From: Chloroflexota bacterium | Lineage (GTDB): Bacteria > Chloroflexota > Anaerolineae > UBA1429 | Length of the DNA stretch: 64,000 nt | NCBI GenBank assembly: GCA_012729455.1 | Contig: JAAYDC010000013.1 | Coordinates: 30,585 to 94,584, forward strand | Direction of reading: 5' to 3' | Shown: positions 1 to 10,263 of the stretch, in pieces | Layout of the letters: each line of letters begins with the position of its first letter | Position numbering within the stretch: position 1 is the first letter of the stretch | Position numbers and translations under genes: made by a program | The notes under the pieces: model-generated | Seen by the model: only the letters and a program-made list of their open reading frames with translations | Told to the model about the DNA's origin: nothing | The model's database searches: none

Positions 1-1
1 C

Positions 2-601
2 GAGCCCAAGATGCCAGTGATCAACTCCGAGGTGAACTTTGAGGGTATCCTCGAGGGCAGCCGCGAAGAGATCCAGCGCTTTGATTTCTGGGCTACCGTG
101 CTGCTGGGAGCGGGATTCACCTATGGCGCCAACGGCTTGTGGCAGATCAACCGCAAAGAACAGCTGTATGGGCCTTCGCCGCACGGCGCCTCGTGGGGCG
201 ATACCCCGTGGGACGAAGCCGCACGGCTCAAGGGCGGCGAGCAGGTAGCGCTGGGCAAGCAATTCCTGATGCGTTACCCGTGGTGGGAGTTTGAGGCGCA
301 TCCGGAGTGGATCGACGGGGCGGCTACCAACGAAAAACCGTTGGCCCCCTACCCGGCCGGCATACCGGGCCAGCTGCGCCTGATCTACTTCCCCAAGCCG
401 ATCTTTCCGTGGGGTTCAAACCCGACCCGTCTGCGCCAACTCGAGCAGGGTGTGACCTATCGTGCCTTTTGGTTCAACCCGCGCACCGGCGCCGAGCATC
501 AGCTGGATAACATCAGCGCCGACGCCGAGGGTTCGGCTGCGCTGCCGATCCCGGTGGTGATGCAGGACTGGCTGCTGGTGCTCGAACGCATAGCCGGCTG
601 A
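2..601 (+). CDS. C-terminal part of an apiosidase-like/DUF4038-type glycoside hydrolase (5' end outside window)
   Basis: Open frame continues upstream of the ATG at 11 (E-P-K-M-PVINSEVNFEGI); 'PVINSE.NFEGI' resembles the DUF4038/apiosidase-like family. Confidence 0.6.
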   Translation, partial: EPKMPVINSEVNFEGILEGSREEIQRFDFWATVLLGAGFTYGANGLWQINRKEQLYGPSPHGASWGDTPWDEAARLKGGEQVALGKQFLMRYPWWEFEAHPEWIDGAATNEKPLAPYPAGIPGQLRLIYFPKPIFPWGSNPTRLRQLEQGVTYRAFWFNPRTGAEHQLDNISADAEGSAALPIPVVMQDWLLVLERIAG

Positions 602-613
602 GGGTGAGGTAAG

Positions 614-2959
614 ATGAACCACTATCAACAGCGCATAGTGCTGAGCCTGGATGGCGCCTGGAAGCTGGCGATCGGCAGTGAGGAGCAAAACCAGGATTAC
701 AGCACCTGGCAGGAACTTGCCGATGCCGGGCTCGAACCTCTGCCGGCAACGGTGCCCGGCAACCTGGAGCTGGACCTGCAGGCTGCCGGCCAGCTGCCCG
801 AACCGTTTTTTGGTATGAACATGACCAGGCTTGCCGAGCTGGAGCGTATGCACGTGTGGTACGGGCGCACCTTTACAGCACCGGAAGGCCTGGGCGAGGA
901 TGTGCGGCTGCTTTTTGAGGGGCTGGACTGCCTGGCTGAGATTTACCTCAACGGTGAGATGCTCGCCTACACCGATAACATGCTCATCGAGCACGAGATC
1001 TCGACTGTCGGCCTGCTCAGGCCGGGCGAAGAGAACGAGCTGCTGGTACACATCAGCCCGGTACTCATCGCCGCCCAGGACTATGCCTACCCAGCCGGGT
1101 TGCACGCCGGGGCAGCCTCGTTCGAGAGCCTCTATATCCGCAAAGCCCCGCATATGTTCGGTTGGGATATCATGCCGCGCGCCCTCTCGGCCGGCATGTG
1201 GCGGCCGGTCAGCCTGGTGGCGTATCCTGAAGAGTACATCGCCGAGGTGTACCTCGAGACGCTCTCGCTCACTGCCGACCACTCCAGCGCGGATATGCTG
1301 CTGCACTTTGATTGCGCCATCGCCAACGCCGCTCAGGATACCTATGAGATCGAGATCGCCGGCACTAGCGGCGACTTGGCCTTTGCCCATCGCCAGCGCA
1401 TCCTGTTTGGCGCGGGCAACAGCCGCTTTCGTGTGACCAGGCCGGCATTGTGGTGGCCGAAAGGACGCGGTGAACAGGCGCTCTACGACTGCACTGTGAC
1501 GCTCTACAGAAATGGCGCCCAGATCGACCAGCTATGCTTCCGCACCGGCATCCGCACCACCGAGCTCAAACGCAGTAGCATCACCGACGAGCAGGGCTCG
1601 GGCGAGTTTTGCTTTATCATCAACGGTGAGCGCGTCTTTGTGCACGGCTCTAACTGGGTGCCGGCAGATGCCTTTCACTCGCGCGACCGCGCGCGCATTC
1701 CGAGCATCATTGACATGGCGGTGGACCTGAACATCAACATGTTCCGTTGCTGGGGCGGCAACGTCTACGAAGACGACCTGTTTTATGCCCTGTGCGACGA
1801 GAACGGCATCATGGTCTGGCAGGATTTCTCGATGGCCTGCGCGGTGTATCCGCAGGATGAGGACTTTCAGCAGGCCCTTGACGAAGAGGCGCGCGCCGTG
1901 GTGCGCCGGCTGCGGATGCATCCGGCGATCGTGCTGTGGGCGGGCGACAACGAATGCGATTCGTCGTATTCGTGGAATGGCCGCCTGCGCGACCCGAACC
2001 ACAACGTGCTGACGCGCAAGGTGCTGCCGCAGGTGCTGCGCGATGAAGACCCCGCACGGCCCTATCTGCCGAGTTCACCTTATGTCGATGACGTGGCTTT
2101 CCAGGCAGGCGAGATCTACTTGCCTGAGGCGCACCTGTGGGGTCCGCGCGACTATTTCAAGAGCTCGTACTATAAAACGGCGTTGTGTCACTTTGCCAGC
2201 GAGATCGGCTACCACGGCTGCCCAGCGCCAAAATCGATCGAAAAGTTTATCTCGCCGGATAAAATCTGGCCATATCACGATAACGAAGAGTGGCAACTGC
2301 ACTCGACCTCGCCAGTGCCCGATATGCGCCTGTTTGACGGGCGTGTGCAGCTGATGGAAAAGCAGGTGCGCGAGCTGTTTGGTACCGTTCCGGATAACCT
2401 GGCGAGCTACGCCCTGGCCAGCCAGATCTCGCAGGCTGAGGCGAAAAAGTTCTTTGTAGAGCTCTTCCGTACCATGAAGTGGCGCCGAACCGGCATCCTG
2501 TGGTGGAACCTGATGGATGGCTGGCCGCAGTTCTCGGATGCCATTGTCGACTATTACTTTAACCGCAAGCTGGCCTACCAATACCTCAAGCGCTCGCAGA
2601 TGCCGCTGTGCCTGGTGCTGCGCGAACCGAGCCACTGGGAACAGGGGCTGATCGCCTGCAACGATACCCGCATCGACCTAAAGGTGCGCTACAGCGTCAC
2701 CGACCAATCCAGCGGCCAGGTAGTACTGGAAGGCGAGGGCACCGCCTGGCGCGACGCCAGCACCGAGCTCGGACGCATTCCCTTTTCGATGGGCAGCCAC
2801 CGGCTGTACGTCATCCGCTGGGGAAGCGACTTGGGCACGGGAGCCAACCACTACCTGGCGGGCAATCCGCCCTTTGATTTCGCCCAGTACGGCAGCTGGA
2901 TGCTTGGCTCGGGCCTGCTGAATGAGGACTGGCTGCGCCAAAACAGCATGCACTTTTAG
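614..2959 (+). CDS. Glycoside hydrolase family 2, beta-mannosidase-like
   Basis: 781 aa; LSLDGAWKLAIG, VPGNLELDL, RCWGGNVYEDDLFYALCDENGIMVWQDF, LWAGDNECD typical of GH2 mannosidases. Confidence 0.9.
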   Translation: MNHYQQRIVLSLDGAWKLAIGSEEQNQDYSTWQELADAGLEPLPATVPGNLELDLQAAGQLPEPFFGMNMTRLAELERMHVWYGRTFTAPEGLGEDVRLLFEGLDCLAEIYLNGEMLAYTDNMLIEHEISTVGLLRPGEENELLVHISPVLIAAQDYAYPAGLHAGAASFESLYIRKAPHMFGWDIMPRALSAGMWRPVSLVAYPEEYIAEVYLETLSLTADHSSADMLLHFDCAIANAAQDTYEIEIAGTSGDLAFAHRQRILFGAGNSRFRVTRPALWWPKGRGEQALYDCTVTLYRNGAQIDQLCFRTGIRTTELKRSSITDEQGSGEFCFIINGERVFVHGSNWVPADAFHSRDRARIPSIIDMAVDLNINMFRCWGGNVYEDDLFYALCDENGIMVWQDFSMACAVYPQDEDFQQALDEEARAVVRRLRMHPAIVLWAGDNECDSSYSWNGRLRDPNHNVLTRKVLPQVLRDEDPARPYLPSSPYVDDVAFQAGEIYLPEAHLWGPRDYFKSSYYKTALCHFASEIGYHGCPAPKSIEKFISPDKIWPYHDNEEWQLHSTSPVPDMRLFDGRVQLMEKQVRELFGTVPDNLASYALASQISQAEAKKFFVELFRTMKWRRTGILWWNLMDGWPQFSDAIVDYYFNRKLAYQYLKRSQMPLCLVLREPSHWEQGLIACNDTRIDLKVRYSVTDQSSGQVVLEGEGTAWRDASTELGRIPFSMGSHRLYVIRWGSDLGTGANHYLAGNPPFDFAQYGSWMLGSGLLNEDWLRQNSMHF

Positions 2960-2974
2960 CTAGCTGCGTCTCCC

Positions 2975-3003
2975 AAGGGGCAGCCACGCGCTGCCCCTTT
3001 TGT
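2975..3003 (+). terminator. Rho-independent terminator
   Basis: AAGGGGCAG..CTGCCCCTT followed by TTTT just after the GH2 stop. Confidence 0.7.
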
Positions 3004-3087
3004 ATTGCAGTGTTTCGTTTTGGACATGGCTTGGTCTATACTGACGTTTGAACACGCACGCGTTTCAGTGTGCCCAGGAGGCCAAGC

Positions 3088-4305
3088 ATGCCAGCAATCG
3101 AAATCCGCCCGGATATTTACTGGATCGGCGTGAACGACCGCACCACCGACCTGTTTGAAGGGATGTGGCCGATCACCGAAGAGGGCGTCTCATACAACTC
3201 GTACCTGATCCTGGATGAGAAAAAAGCACTGATCGATATCACCAGGAACACCCAGGAAGCCAACCTGCTCGCCCAGCTGCAGGGCAGGCTGGATTGCCAC
3301 GAGCTCGACTATATCGTCGTCAACCATATGGAGCCCGACCACACCGGCGCGCTGAGGGTGCTACGCAGCCTGGCACCCCAGGCCACCATCCTGTGCAGCG
3401 CCAAAGCCCAGGCGATGCTGAAGGACTACTATGGCATCACCGACAATGTGCAGGTGGTGGCGGATGGCGAGACGCTCTCGCTGGGCAAGCATCAGCTCCA
3501 GTTCCACATGATCCCCTTTGTGCACTGGCCCGAAACGATGGCCACCTACGAGACGACTGAAAAGGTGCTCTTTTCGTGCGATGCTTTTGGCGGCTATGGC
3601 GCCCTGCGCGGCAGCATCTTTGACGACCAGGCTGTCGACCTTGCGCACTATGAGCGCGAGGCGCTGCGCTATTATGTCAATATTGTAGCGCGCTTTTCGC
3701 AGCCGACTCTGAACGCCATAAAAAAGCTGGGTGGCATCGAGATCGCCGTTGTGGCACCCTCGCACGGGCTGATCTGGCGGCGCGACACGAAGCGCATCAT
3801 CGAGCTCTACCGTCAGTGGGCGCTGCTGGCAACCAACCAGCCCGATCCGGGCGTCACGCTGATCTATGGCAGCATGTATGGCAACACCGAGGCGATGATG
3901 AACGCCGTGGCGCAGGGCATCTCGCGCGCCGGCGTGCCGGTGGAAATATTCAACGCCGCGCGCACGCATGCCAGCTATATCCTGCCCTCGGTATGGACGC
4001 ACAGCGGAGTGATGATCGGCGCGCCTACCTACGAAGTGGGCCTCTTTACGCCCATGGCTGAGCAGCTGCGCTATATCATCGAAAAGCGCATCAGCAACCG
4101 CAAAGCGGCCTTTTTTGGCAGCTATGGCTGGAGCGGCGGCGCCCTCAAGACGGCCAAGCAGCTGGTCGAACCGCTCAAGTGGGAATGGGTCGAGACGCTC
4201 GAGTTCCAGGGGCGTGCCACGCTTGAGCAGCTGGCTGAGGGCGAAGCTTTTGGCTACCGCTTTGCTGAGAGCTTGAAACCGCAGCAGGGGGTAATCCCTC
4301 AATAA
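3088..4305 (+). CDS. A-type flavoprotein / flavodiiron protein (MBL + flavodoxin domains)
   Basis: NHMEPDHTGAL, flavodoxin 'IYGSMYGNTEAMMNA', 'GAPTYEVGLF'; RBS AGGAGG precedes ATG 3088, favouring it over the ORF-track GTG 3070. Confidence 0.9.
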   Translation: MPAIEIRPDIYWIGVNDRTTDLFEGMWPITEEGVSYNSYLILDEKKALIDITRNTQEANLLAQLQGRLDCHELDYIVVNHMEPDHTGALRVLRSLAPQATILCSAKAQAMLKDYYGITDNVQVVADGETLSLGKHQLQFHMIPFVHWPETMATYETTEKVLFSCDAFGGYGALRGSIFDDQAVDLAHYEREALRYYVNIVARFSQPTLNAIKKLGGIEIAVVAPSHGLIWRRDTKRIIELYRQWALLATNQPDPGVTLIYGSMYGNTEAMMNAVAQGISRAGVPVEIFNAARTHASYILPSVWTHSGVMIGAPTYEVGLFTPMAEQLRYIIEKRISNRKAAFFGSYGWSGGALKTAKQLVEPLKWEWVETLEFQGRATLEQLAEGEAFGYRFAESLKPQQGVIPQ

Positions 4306-4306
4306 C

Positions 4307-4341
4307 AAAACGCCCCGCAGGCAAGTCTTGCGGGGCGTTTT
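4307..4341. terminator. Bidirectional terminator between convergent genes
   Basis: AAAACGCCCCGCA-N-TGCGGGGCGTTTT. Confidence 0.8.
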
Positions 4342-4351
4342 ACGTTAACAG

Positions 4352-5269
4352 TTATTCGATGTTGCCCAGGTCGGCGCTGCGATGCTGGGTCTTGGGGCTG
4401 CTAAAGCCGGAGGACGTGACGGTACCGCTGGCGCCAAACAGGCGCATCTTGTGGCGCACGATCTCTTTGACGGCCTCGCGCGAGTGGGTGAGGAACTTGC
4501 GCGGATCGCTGGCTTTCGTATCAGCCGCCACGGCGGCGCGCAGGGCATCCATAAAGCCGATGTTCAGGAGCGTCGCGACGTTGATCTTGGCAATGCCATA
4601 GCCGATCGCCTCGACCTCGCTCTCTTCCAGCACGCCGGATGAGCCGTGCAGCACCAGCGGGATATCGACAGCCTCCGAGATGGATTTCAGGCGGTCGATA
4701 TCAAGACTGGCCGCCTTGCTCGACATGGCATGCACCGAGCCGATCGCCACAGCCAGCGAATCGCAGCCGGTGCGCGCGACGAAATCGGCCGCCTGGTCGG
4801 GCTTGGTCATGGCGTCCAGCACGTCCTGCGGGGTGATATCGGGGGTCGATTGCAGCACCTTGCCCAACTCGGCCTCGACGGGGATGTCGCAGATATGGGC
4901 GATCTCGACGATACGCGCAGTGGTGGCGATGTTTTCCTCATAGGGCTTTTTGGAGCCGTCAAACATCAGCGAGGTAAAGCCGGCACGCAGGCATAGGACG
5001 TTTTGGTCGAAATCGGTGCCGTGGTCTAGGTGCAGCACAACGGGCACATCCGCCATCGCGGCAGCCGTCTTGACCATCGCGGCGGCGAAATCCAGCCCGG
5101 CGTAGCGGATGGCGCCCTGGCTGACCTGCAGAATCACCGGCGCGCGCTCTTCGACGGCGGCATCGACGATCCCCTGGATCTGTTCCATGTTGTTGGCGTT
5201 AAAGGCGCCAACGGCAAATCTTCCGGCACGGGCAGCCTGAAGCATCTCTTTGCTGGTAGTAAGTGGCAT
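4352..5269 (-). CDS. Class II fructose-bisphosphate aldolase / ketose-bisphosphate aldolase family
   Basis: MPLTTSKEMLQAARAGRFAVGAFNANNMEQ, LHLDHGTDF, VLHGSSGV; RBS GAGGAG upstream of ATG at 5269. Confidence 0.9.
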   Translation of the reverse strand: MPLTTSKEMLQAARAGRFAVGAFNANNMEQIQGIVDAAVEERAPVILQVSQGAIRYAGLDFAAAMVKTAAAMADVPVVLHLDHGTDFDQNVLCLRAGFTSLMFDGSKKPYEENIATTARIVEIAHICDIPVEAELGKVLQSTPDITPQDVLDAMTKPDQAADFVARTGCDSLAVAIGSVHAMSSKAASLDIDRLKSISEAVDIPLVLHGSSGVLEESEVEAIGYGIAKINVATLLNIGFMDALRAAVAADTKASDPRKFLTHSREAVKEIVRHKMRLFGASGTVTSSGFSSPKTQHRSADLGNIE

Positions 5270-5353
5270 AGTAGTCTCCTCGTTCAATCAATTTGATAAA
5301 AAACCGCCAACGCAGGTAAACGGTTGCGTTGGCCAGCCTTTTAAGCTACACTA

Positions 5354-5436
5354 TGCCGAAGGTGGGATTCGAACCCACAAGGAGCAACCTCCAGTGGTTT
5401 TTGAGACCACCGCGTATGCCGTTCCGCCACTTCGGC
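5354..5436 (-). tRNA. tRNA-Leu(CAA)
   Basis: GCCGAAG..CTTCGGCA acceptor, TGGGTTCGAATCCCA T-arm, anticodon loop CTCAAAA, long variable arm. Confidence 0.93.
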
Positions 5437-5514
5437 ACGAGCAGTAAGAGTATACCCGAATGGGTCTACGCGTCAACTCACCGCACTGTTCTCCGCCAAG
5501 GAGCTTTAGGTTTG

Positions 5515-6099
5515 ATGAATGAAGCGGCGCTCATCGCGCAAGGCGTACAAGGCAGCGTTGAGGCCTTTAACCAACTGGTGCTGCATTACCAGCAGGCGGC
5601 CTACAACGTCGCTTATCGTATACTGGGCGATGCCGACGCCGCTACCGATGCCACCCAGGATGCCTTTATCCGCTGTTATAACGCCCTCGACCAGTTCCAT
5701 GGGCCCACGCTGCGGCCTTGGCTGTTGCGCATCGTTACCAACTGCTGCTATGACCAGTTGCGCGCACGCTTCCGCCGTCCTGCTACCCCCATCGACGATC
5801 TGGTAGAAGACGAAGAGGCTAGCTACCTCCTGCGCGACGACCAACCCTCCCCTGAGCAGGTTCTCGAACAGAGCGACCTCAACAGCCTGCTTCAGAACGC
5901 GCTCGCGCAGCTGCCGCCCGAGCAGCGTGCCGTGGTAGTGCTGGCGGATATCGAGCAGATGTCGTACGAAGAGATCGCCCTGGTCATGTCGTTGGCGCTG
6001 GGGACGGTCAAATCGCGTCTGAATCGCGCGCGCAGCAAGCTGCGCGACTATATGCTCGCTCACAAGGAACAATTACCCGATCGATACCGTTTATCCTAG
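5515..6099 (+). CDS. ECF-type RNA polymerase sigma-70 factor
   Basis: FNQLVLHYQQAAYNVAYRILGDADAATDATQDAFIRCYN; LPPEQRAVVVLADIEQMSYEEIALVMSLALGTVKSRLNRARSKLRDYM. Confidence 0.93.
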   Translation: MNEAALIAQGVQGSVEAFNQLVLHYQQAAYNVAYRILGDADAATDATQDAFIRCYNALDQFHGPTLRPWLLRIVTNCCYDQLRARFRRPATPIDDLVEDEEASYLLRDDQPSPEQVLEQSDLNSLLQNALAQLPPEQRAVVVLADIEQMSYEEIALVMSLALGTVKSRLNRARSKLRDYMLAHKEQLPDRYRLS

Positions 6100-6122
6100 T
6101 AAAGTGAACCGATCGCATAGCC

Positions 6123-6887
6123 ATGATCAGCTTGATGAAGCGTCAACACAATAGTCACCAACACACGCGCGATAACCTTTCGGCATTGTTGGATGGCCAG
6201 CTCACGACACATGAAGAGGCTGCGACCCGCGCGCACCTGGCAGGCTGCGCCAAGTGCCGCCTGGAGCTGCAAACGCTCGAACAGATGCGCGCGATCTTGC
6301 GCGAGGCGCCGCGCCTCGATGCTCCGCGCAGCTTTGTGCTGGATGCCTCTGCCGCCGAACAGCGCAGCTGGCTGGTGCGCCAGAGACAGCTCGTCACACG
6401 CTTGTATCGCGCCAGTTCCGTGTTAGCGGCTGCCATCTTGCTTCTGGCAGGGGTAGCCGGCTGGCGCATCAACACCCTGGCAAACGAATCGGCCGGGTTG
6501 GTGCCGATGAGCTATGCTATACCGGCCGAAGACACTTGGGAAGAAGGCACTGCCGACGAGGAAGCACCTGCCATGCGCTCCATGCCGGCCGACGAGCAGG
6601 AGGCCTATCCAGCGGCGGATTTAGCCAAAGAGCCCGCTTCAGACCTCGTCGCCGAAGAGGCTGCATATCCTGCCGCCGCTGACGAAACCGCGGCCACACT
6701 AGCAAAGGCATACCCCAGCGGCGGCGAAGCGCCGTCAGAAGGGTTTGGCGATATACAGCAGACGCGCGAATCGGCTTTGCAGGATCCGCTTGCCCGCACT
6801 CTGCTGACGGCGGCAGCAATCCTGGCGGTTATTGCCGCGCTGCTGCTAGCCGCCGTCTTGTGGCTGCGCGCCCGCCAGCCCGGCTGA
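6123..6887 (+). CDS. Anti-sigma factor with N-terminal zinc-finger (zf-HC2) and TM segment
   Basis: H...ARAHLAGCAKCRLELQ motif; adjacent to the sigma factor; TM helix near the C-terminus. Confidence 0.8.
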   Translation: MISLMKRQHNSHQHTRDNLSALLDGQLTTHEEAATRAHLAGCAKCRLELQTLEQMRAILREAPRLDAPRSFVLDASAAEQRSWLVRQRQLVTRLYRASSVLAAAILLLAGVAGWRINTLANESAGLVPMSYAIPAEDTWEEGTADEEAPAMRSMPADEQEAYPAADLAKEPASDLVAEEAAYPAAADETAATLAKAYPSGGEAPSEGFGDIQQTRESALQDPLARTLLTAAAILAVIAALLLAAVLWLRARQPG

Positions 6888-6967
6888 GCAGCCCTCATCC
6901 CCCGCATAAAAGCTTTGGCGCTGCCACACAGGCGCGCTATAATGTGTTTTTCAGAGGTGAACGCCCC

Positions 6968-7882
6968 ATGTTCAGCAGACCCAAACCGATGGATGAACCG
7001 CTGGCGAAAACGCGCCGCGGCTTTTTTAACCGTATCGCCGGACTCTTTCAACAGCCCAAGCTGAGCGAGGAAACCTGGGAAGAGCTCGAAGCGCTGCTGC
7101 TGCAGGGCGATGTAGGCGCCGCTACCACCATACGTCTGATCGAGACCCTGCGCGCCCAGGTAAAGCCCGGGACGCTGCCGGCCGAAGCCCAGCTGATGCT
7201 CAAAAGCGAGCTGTACAACATCCTCAAGCGCGTACAACGCCCCTACCTGCCCGATGTCAACGATCGCCTGCTGAACGTGGTCTTTATGGTGGGGGTCAAC
7301 GGCTCGGGCAAGACCACCTCGATTGCCAAGCTGGCCAACTATCACAAGGCCAGGGGCGAAACTGTCTTGCTGGCCGCCGCTGATACCTTTCGCGCGGCCG
7401 CCATCGACCAGCTCAAGGTGTGGGGCGAGCGCGTGGACGTAGAGGTGATCGCCCAGCAGCCCGGGGCCGACCCGGGCGCGGTAGTATACGATGCCATCGC
7501 GGCGGCACGCTCCCGCAACACCAGGGTGTTGATTATCGACACAGCTGGCAGGTTGCAGACCAAGTACAACCTGATGCAGGAGCTGCACAAGCTGGTCGAG
7601 GTTTCACGCCGGCGGGTGCATGAAGCCCCCCATGAGACGCTCTTGGTGGTGGACGCGACCACCGGACAGAATGGCCTCAGCCAGGCCAAAGCCTTTGCCG
7701 ACGCCGTCTCGGTGACGGGCGTGGTGTTGGCCAAGCTGGATAGTTCGGCCAAGGGCGGGATCGTCTTCCCGATCGCCGAAGAGTTCAAGCTGCCGGTGCT
7801 TTTTGCTGCCACCGGCGAGCACCTTACAGATTGGTCCGAGTTTGACCCGCAGGCCTTTATCGACGGCCTGTTTGAACACTAG
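6968..7882 (+). CDS. ftsY: Signal recognition particle receptor FtsY
   Basis: GVNGSGKTTSIAKLA, DTFRAAAIDQL, DTAGRLQTKYNLM, VDATTGQNGL, TKLD-like 'AKLDSSAKGG'; ATG 6968 preferred. Confidence 0.95.
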   Translation: MFSRPKPMDEPLAKTRRGFFNRIAGLFQQPKLSEETWEELEALLLQGDVGAATTIRLIETLRAQVKPGTLPAEAQLMLKSELYNILKRVQRPYLPDVNDRLLNVVFMVGVNGSGKTTSIAKLANYHKARGETVLLAAADTFRAAAIDQLKVWGERVDVEVIAQQPGADPGAVVYDAIAAARSRNTRVLIIDTAGRLQTKYNLMQELHKLVEVSRRRVHEAPHETLLVVDATTGQNGLSQAKAFADAVSVTGVVLAKLDSSAKGGIVFPIAEEFKLPVLFAATGEHLTDWSEFDPQAFIDGLFEH

Positions 7883-7908
7883 ACCACGATTTCCACGAGG
7901 AGTACACC

Positions 7909-9010
7909 ATGGAAGACCTGGAACTGCGCCTGAAAGCGATGCTGAGTGAAGTACGCGACCTTGCGGAGCGTCTTTGACCTCGCGAGCATGCGCGCACAGG
8001 CTGCTGAATTACACGAACGCTCTGCCGCCCAGGACTTGTGGGAGAACCCCGACCAGGCTCAGAGCCTGATGCAAGAACTTGCGGTATTGCAGGGCGAGGT
8101 GGATGCCTGGGACCAACTCATCCGCCAGACCGATGAACTGAACGAGCTTTACGAATTGGCCAGCAGCGAGCAGGATGAGGCCATGCTCGCCGACCTTGAG
8201 CCCGAGACCGAGGCGGTTGCTGCCAAACTGGCCGAAATGCGCCTGCGCACGCTGATGTCAGGCCCGCATGATAGTGCCGATGCGATCATGACGATTTATT
8301 CCGGCGCGGGCGGCACCGAATCGCAGGACTGGGCCTCGATTTTAATGCGCATGTATCTGCGCTGGGCTGAACGGCGCGGCTTTACCACCGAGATACTGGA
8401 AGAGACGGAGGGCGACCAGGCCGGCATCAAGGAAGTGACCTTTGAAATCCGCGGCAAAAACGTGTATGGCAACCTGCGCTCAGAGCGCGGCGTGCACCGC
8501 TTGGTACGTATCTCACCCTTTGATAATGCCAAACGCCGCCATACCTCGTTTGCGCTGGTAGAGGTGATCCCCGATGTGACCGATGAGGTCACCGTCGAGC
8601 TGAACATGGACGACGTGCGGGTCGATGTGTTTCACGCCTCGGGCCATGGCGGACAAAATGTGCAGAAAAACTCGACCGCGGTGCGTCTGACACACCTACC
8701 CACCGGCATTGTGGTGAGCTGCCAGAACGAACGCTCGCAGCTGCAGAATCGCGAGCGCGCTATGGCAGTGTTAAAGGCACGTCTTTACAGCCTGGGACTG
8801 GCTCGCCAGGAAGAAGAGCAGGCCAAGCTGCGCGGTGAGTTCATCACACCCGGCTGGGGCAACCAGATCCGGTCGTACGTGCTGCAGCCCTACCGCATGG
8901 TCAAGGATCTGCGCAGCGACTATGAAACCGGCAACACAACCGCCGTTCTGGACGGTGATCTTGACGAAATAATCAGCTCTTATCTACAATATATGGTAGG
9001 TAAAAACTAG
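7909..9010 (+). CDS. prfB: Peptide chain release factor 2 with programmed +1 frameshift, join(7909..7974,7976..9010)
   Basis: ATG 7909 reads 22 codons to CTT TGA (7972-7977); +1 frame continues into RF2 with GGQ (SGHGGQNVQKNSTAVRL). Confidence 0.95.
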
Positions 9011-9023
9011 AGTTTGAGGACGC

Positions 9024-9344
9024 ATGATCGATTCTGAAGGCAACCTGTCGTTTACCCCTGAACTGATCACCCTGGTCGAGCAGGTGCTGAGCGCCTATGA
9101 GGCTGCCAACGGACCGCTGGAGAGCGACTTGCAGCGGGGTCTGGCGATCTCGTTCGTACTGGGGTATCTGCACTGCAACCTCGACGCCATCTGGGACGAG
9201 CTGGCCACCGCGCCGCATTTTGCTGCCCAGCACCCGCGCGAAATGTTTGCCGATTGCCAGGGGCGCACCCCGCACATGACGAGTGAGGACGTAAAACGCC
9301 TGCGCAACGTGTTAATGCGCTACGGCTGGGTAGAAGAAGACTAA
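9024..9344 (+). CDS. Hypothetical protein, 106 aa
   Basis: ORF following prfB, ATG 9024. Confidence 0.6.
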   Translation: MIDSEGNLSFTPELITLVEQVLSAYEAANGPLESDLQRGLAISFVLGYLHCNLDAIWDELATAPHFAAQHPREMFADCQGRTPHMTSEDVKRLRNVLMRYGWVEED

Positions 9345-10183
9345 TCTGCGCTTTCCTCGGTGGTAAAGCGCTGGTAAAGCGAATTCAGGTTGGTCTGGTG
9401 GATGCGGCCGACCAGGCCATCCAGTGGGATGCGCGAAATACCGCAGGCCTCGATATCGACCGAGAGCAGGCTCGCGAGCGACTGTTTGCGTTCGACCAGT
9501 TCGCGCACGCGCTCGGTGATCGTAACTAGATAGCAGATGTTGGTCTCTATGGCTTCATCCACCTCACCGCGTAAGAGCACATCGCCATGCCCCTGCACGA
9601 TAAAGTTGGGGTTGAGCTCTTGGATGCTGCGCAACGAGGCTACCAGGCTGGTGATGTCGCCCCCGGAGATGTGCGGAATCGGCATCATCGTATCGCCGGC
9701 GATCACCACGCGGTCGTCCACCGTAAAGGCAATGATGCTGTCGCTGGTATGGCCAGGAGTGTGGATCAGCCGGACGTGGCGCGGGCCGAGATGCAGATGC
9801 ATTTCGTTGGCAAAGGTCACCTGCGGCGGGCGCAAGCGTACTTCGGCCAGGTTGGTGTTTTCGCGCTGGGCACGTGCCAGCAATCTCTCACCGCTGCGCA
9901 GCAGGATTTCGCGGCACAGGTCGTGGCTGATGACCGTCGCGCTCTCGAACAGGTATGAGCCGTAAACATGGTCGGCATGGCAGTGGGTGTTAACGACATA
10001 GCGCACTGCATCGGCGCCCAGTTTGTCCTCAATAAAGCTCAGCATCTGGCGGGTTTCAGCCGGGTATGGCAGTGTGTCGATGACGATGGCGCCCTGGTTG
10101 GTGAAGATAACCGCGGCTGTGACCTGAGCATACATCTCACTGATCACAATAAATATGTCTTCGGCAACTCGATCGAGCCGCAT
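9341..10183 (-). CDS. MBL-fold metallohydrolase
   Basis: NTHCHADHVYGS, HTPGHTSDSI, AGDTMMP motifs; start at MRLDRVAEDIF. Confidence 0.88.
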   Translation of the reverse strand: MRLDRVAEDIFIVISEMYAQVTAAVIFTNQGAIVIDTLPYPAETRQMLSFIEDKLGADAVRYVVNTHCHADHVYGSYLFESATVISHDLCREILLRSGERLLARAQRENTNLAEVRLRPPQVTFANEMHLHLGPRHVRLIHTPGHTSDSIIAFTVDDRVVIAGDTMMPIPHISGGDITSLVASLRSIQELNPNFIVQGHGDVLLRGEVDEAIETNICYLVTITERVRELVERKQSLASLLSVDIEACGISRIPLDGLVGRIHQTNLNSLYQRFTTEESAD

Positions 10184-10263
10184 TATGCAGGATTCCTTGC
10201 AGATTGATGCAATTAGGATAACATATCTGGCAGTCAGCGTCAAGGGTTCTGGCTGGAGGCGGA

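Noticed and set aside
416-1390. 324-aa minus-strand ORF opposite the GH2 gene
   Set aside because: Antisense shadow of beta-mannosidase.
7975-7977. Stop codon near the start of prfB as an inactivating mutation
   Set aside because: Context CTT TGA C with upstream SD-like GGAG is the conserved programmed frameshift.
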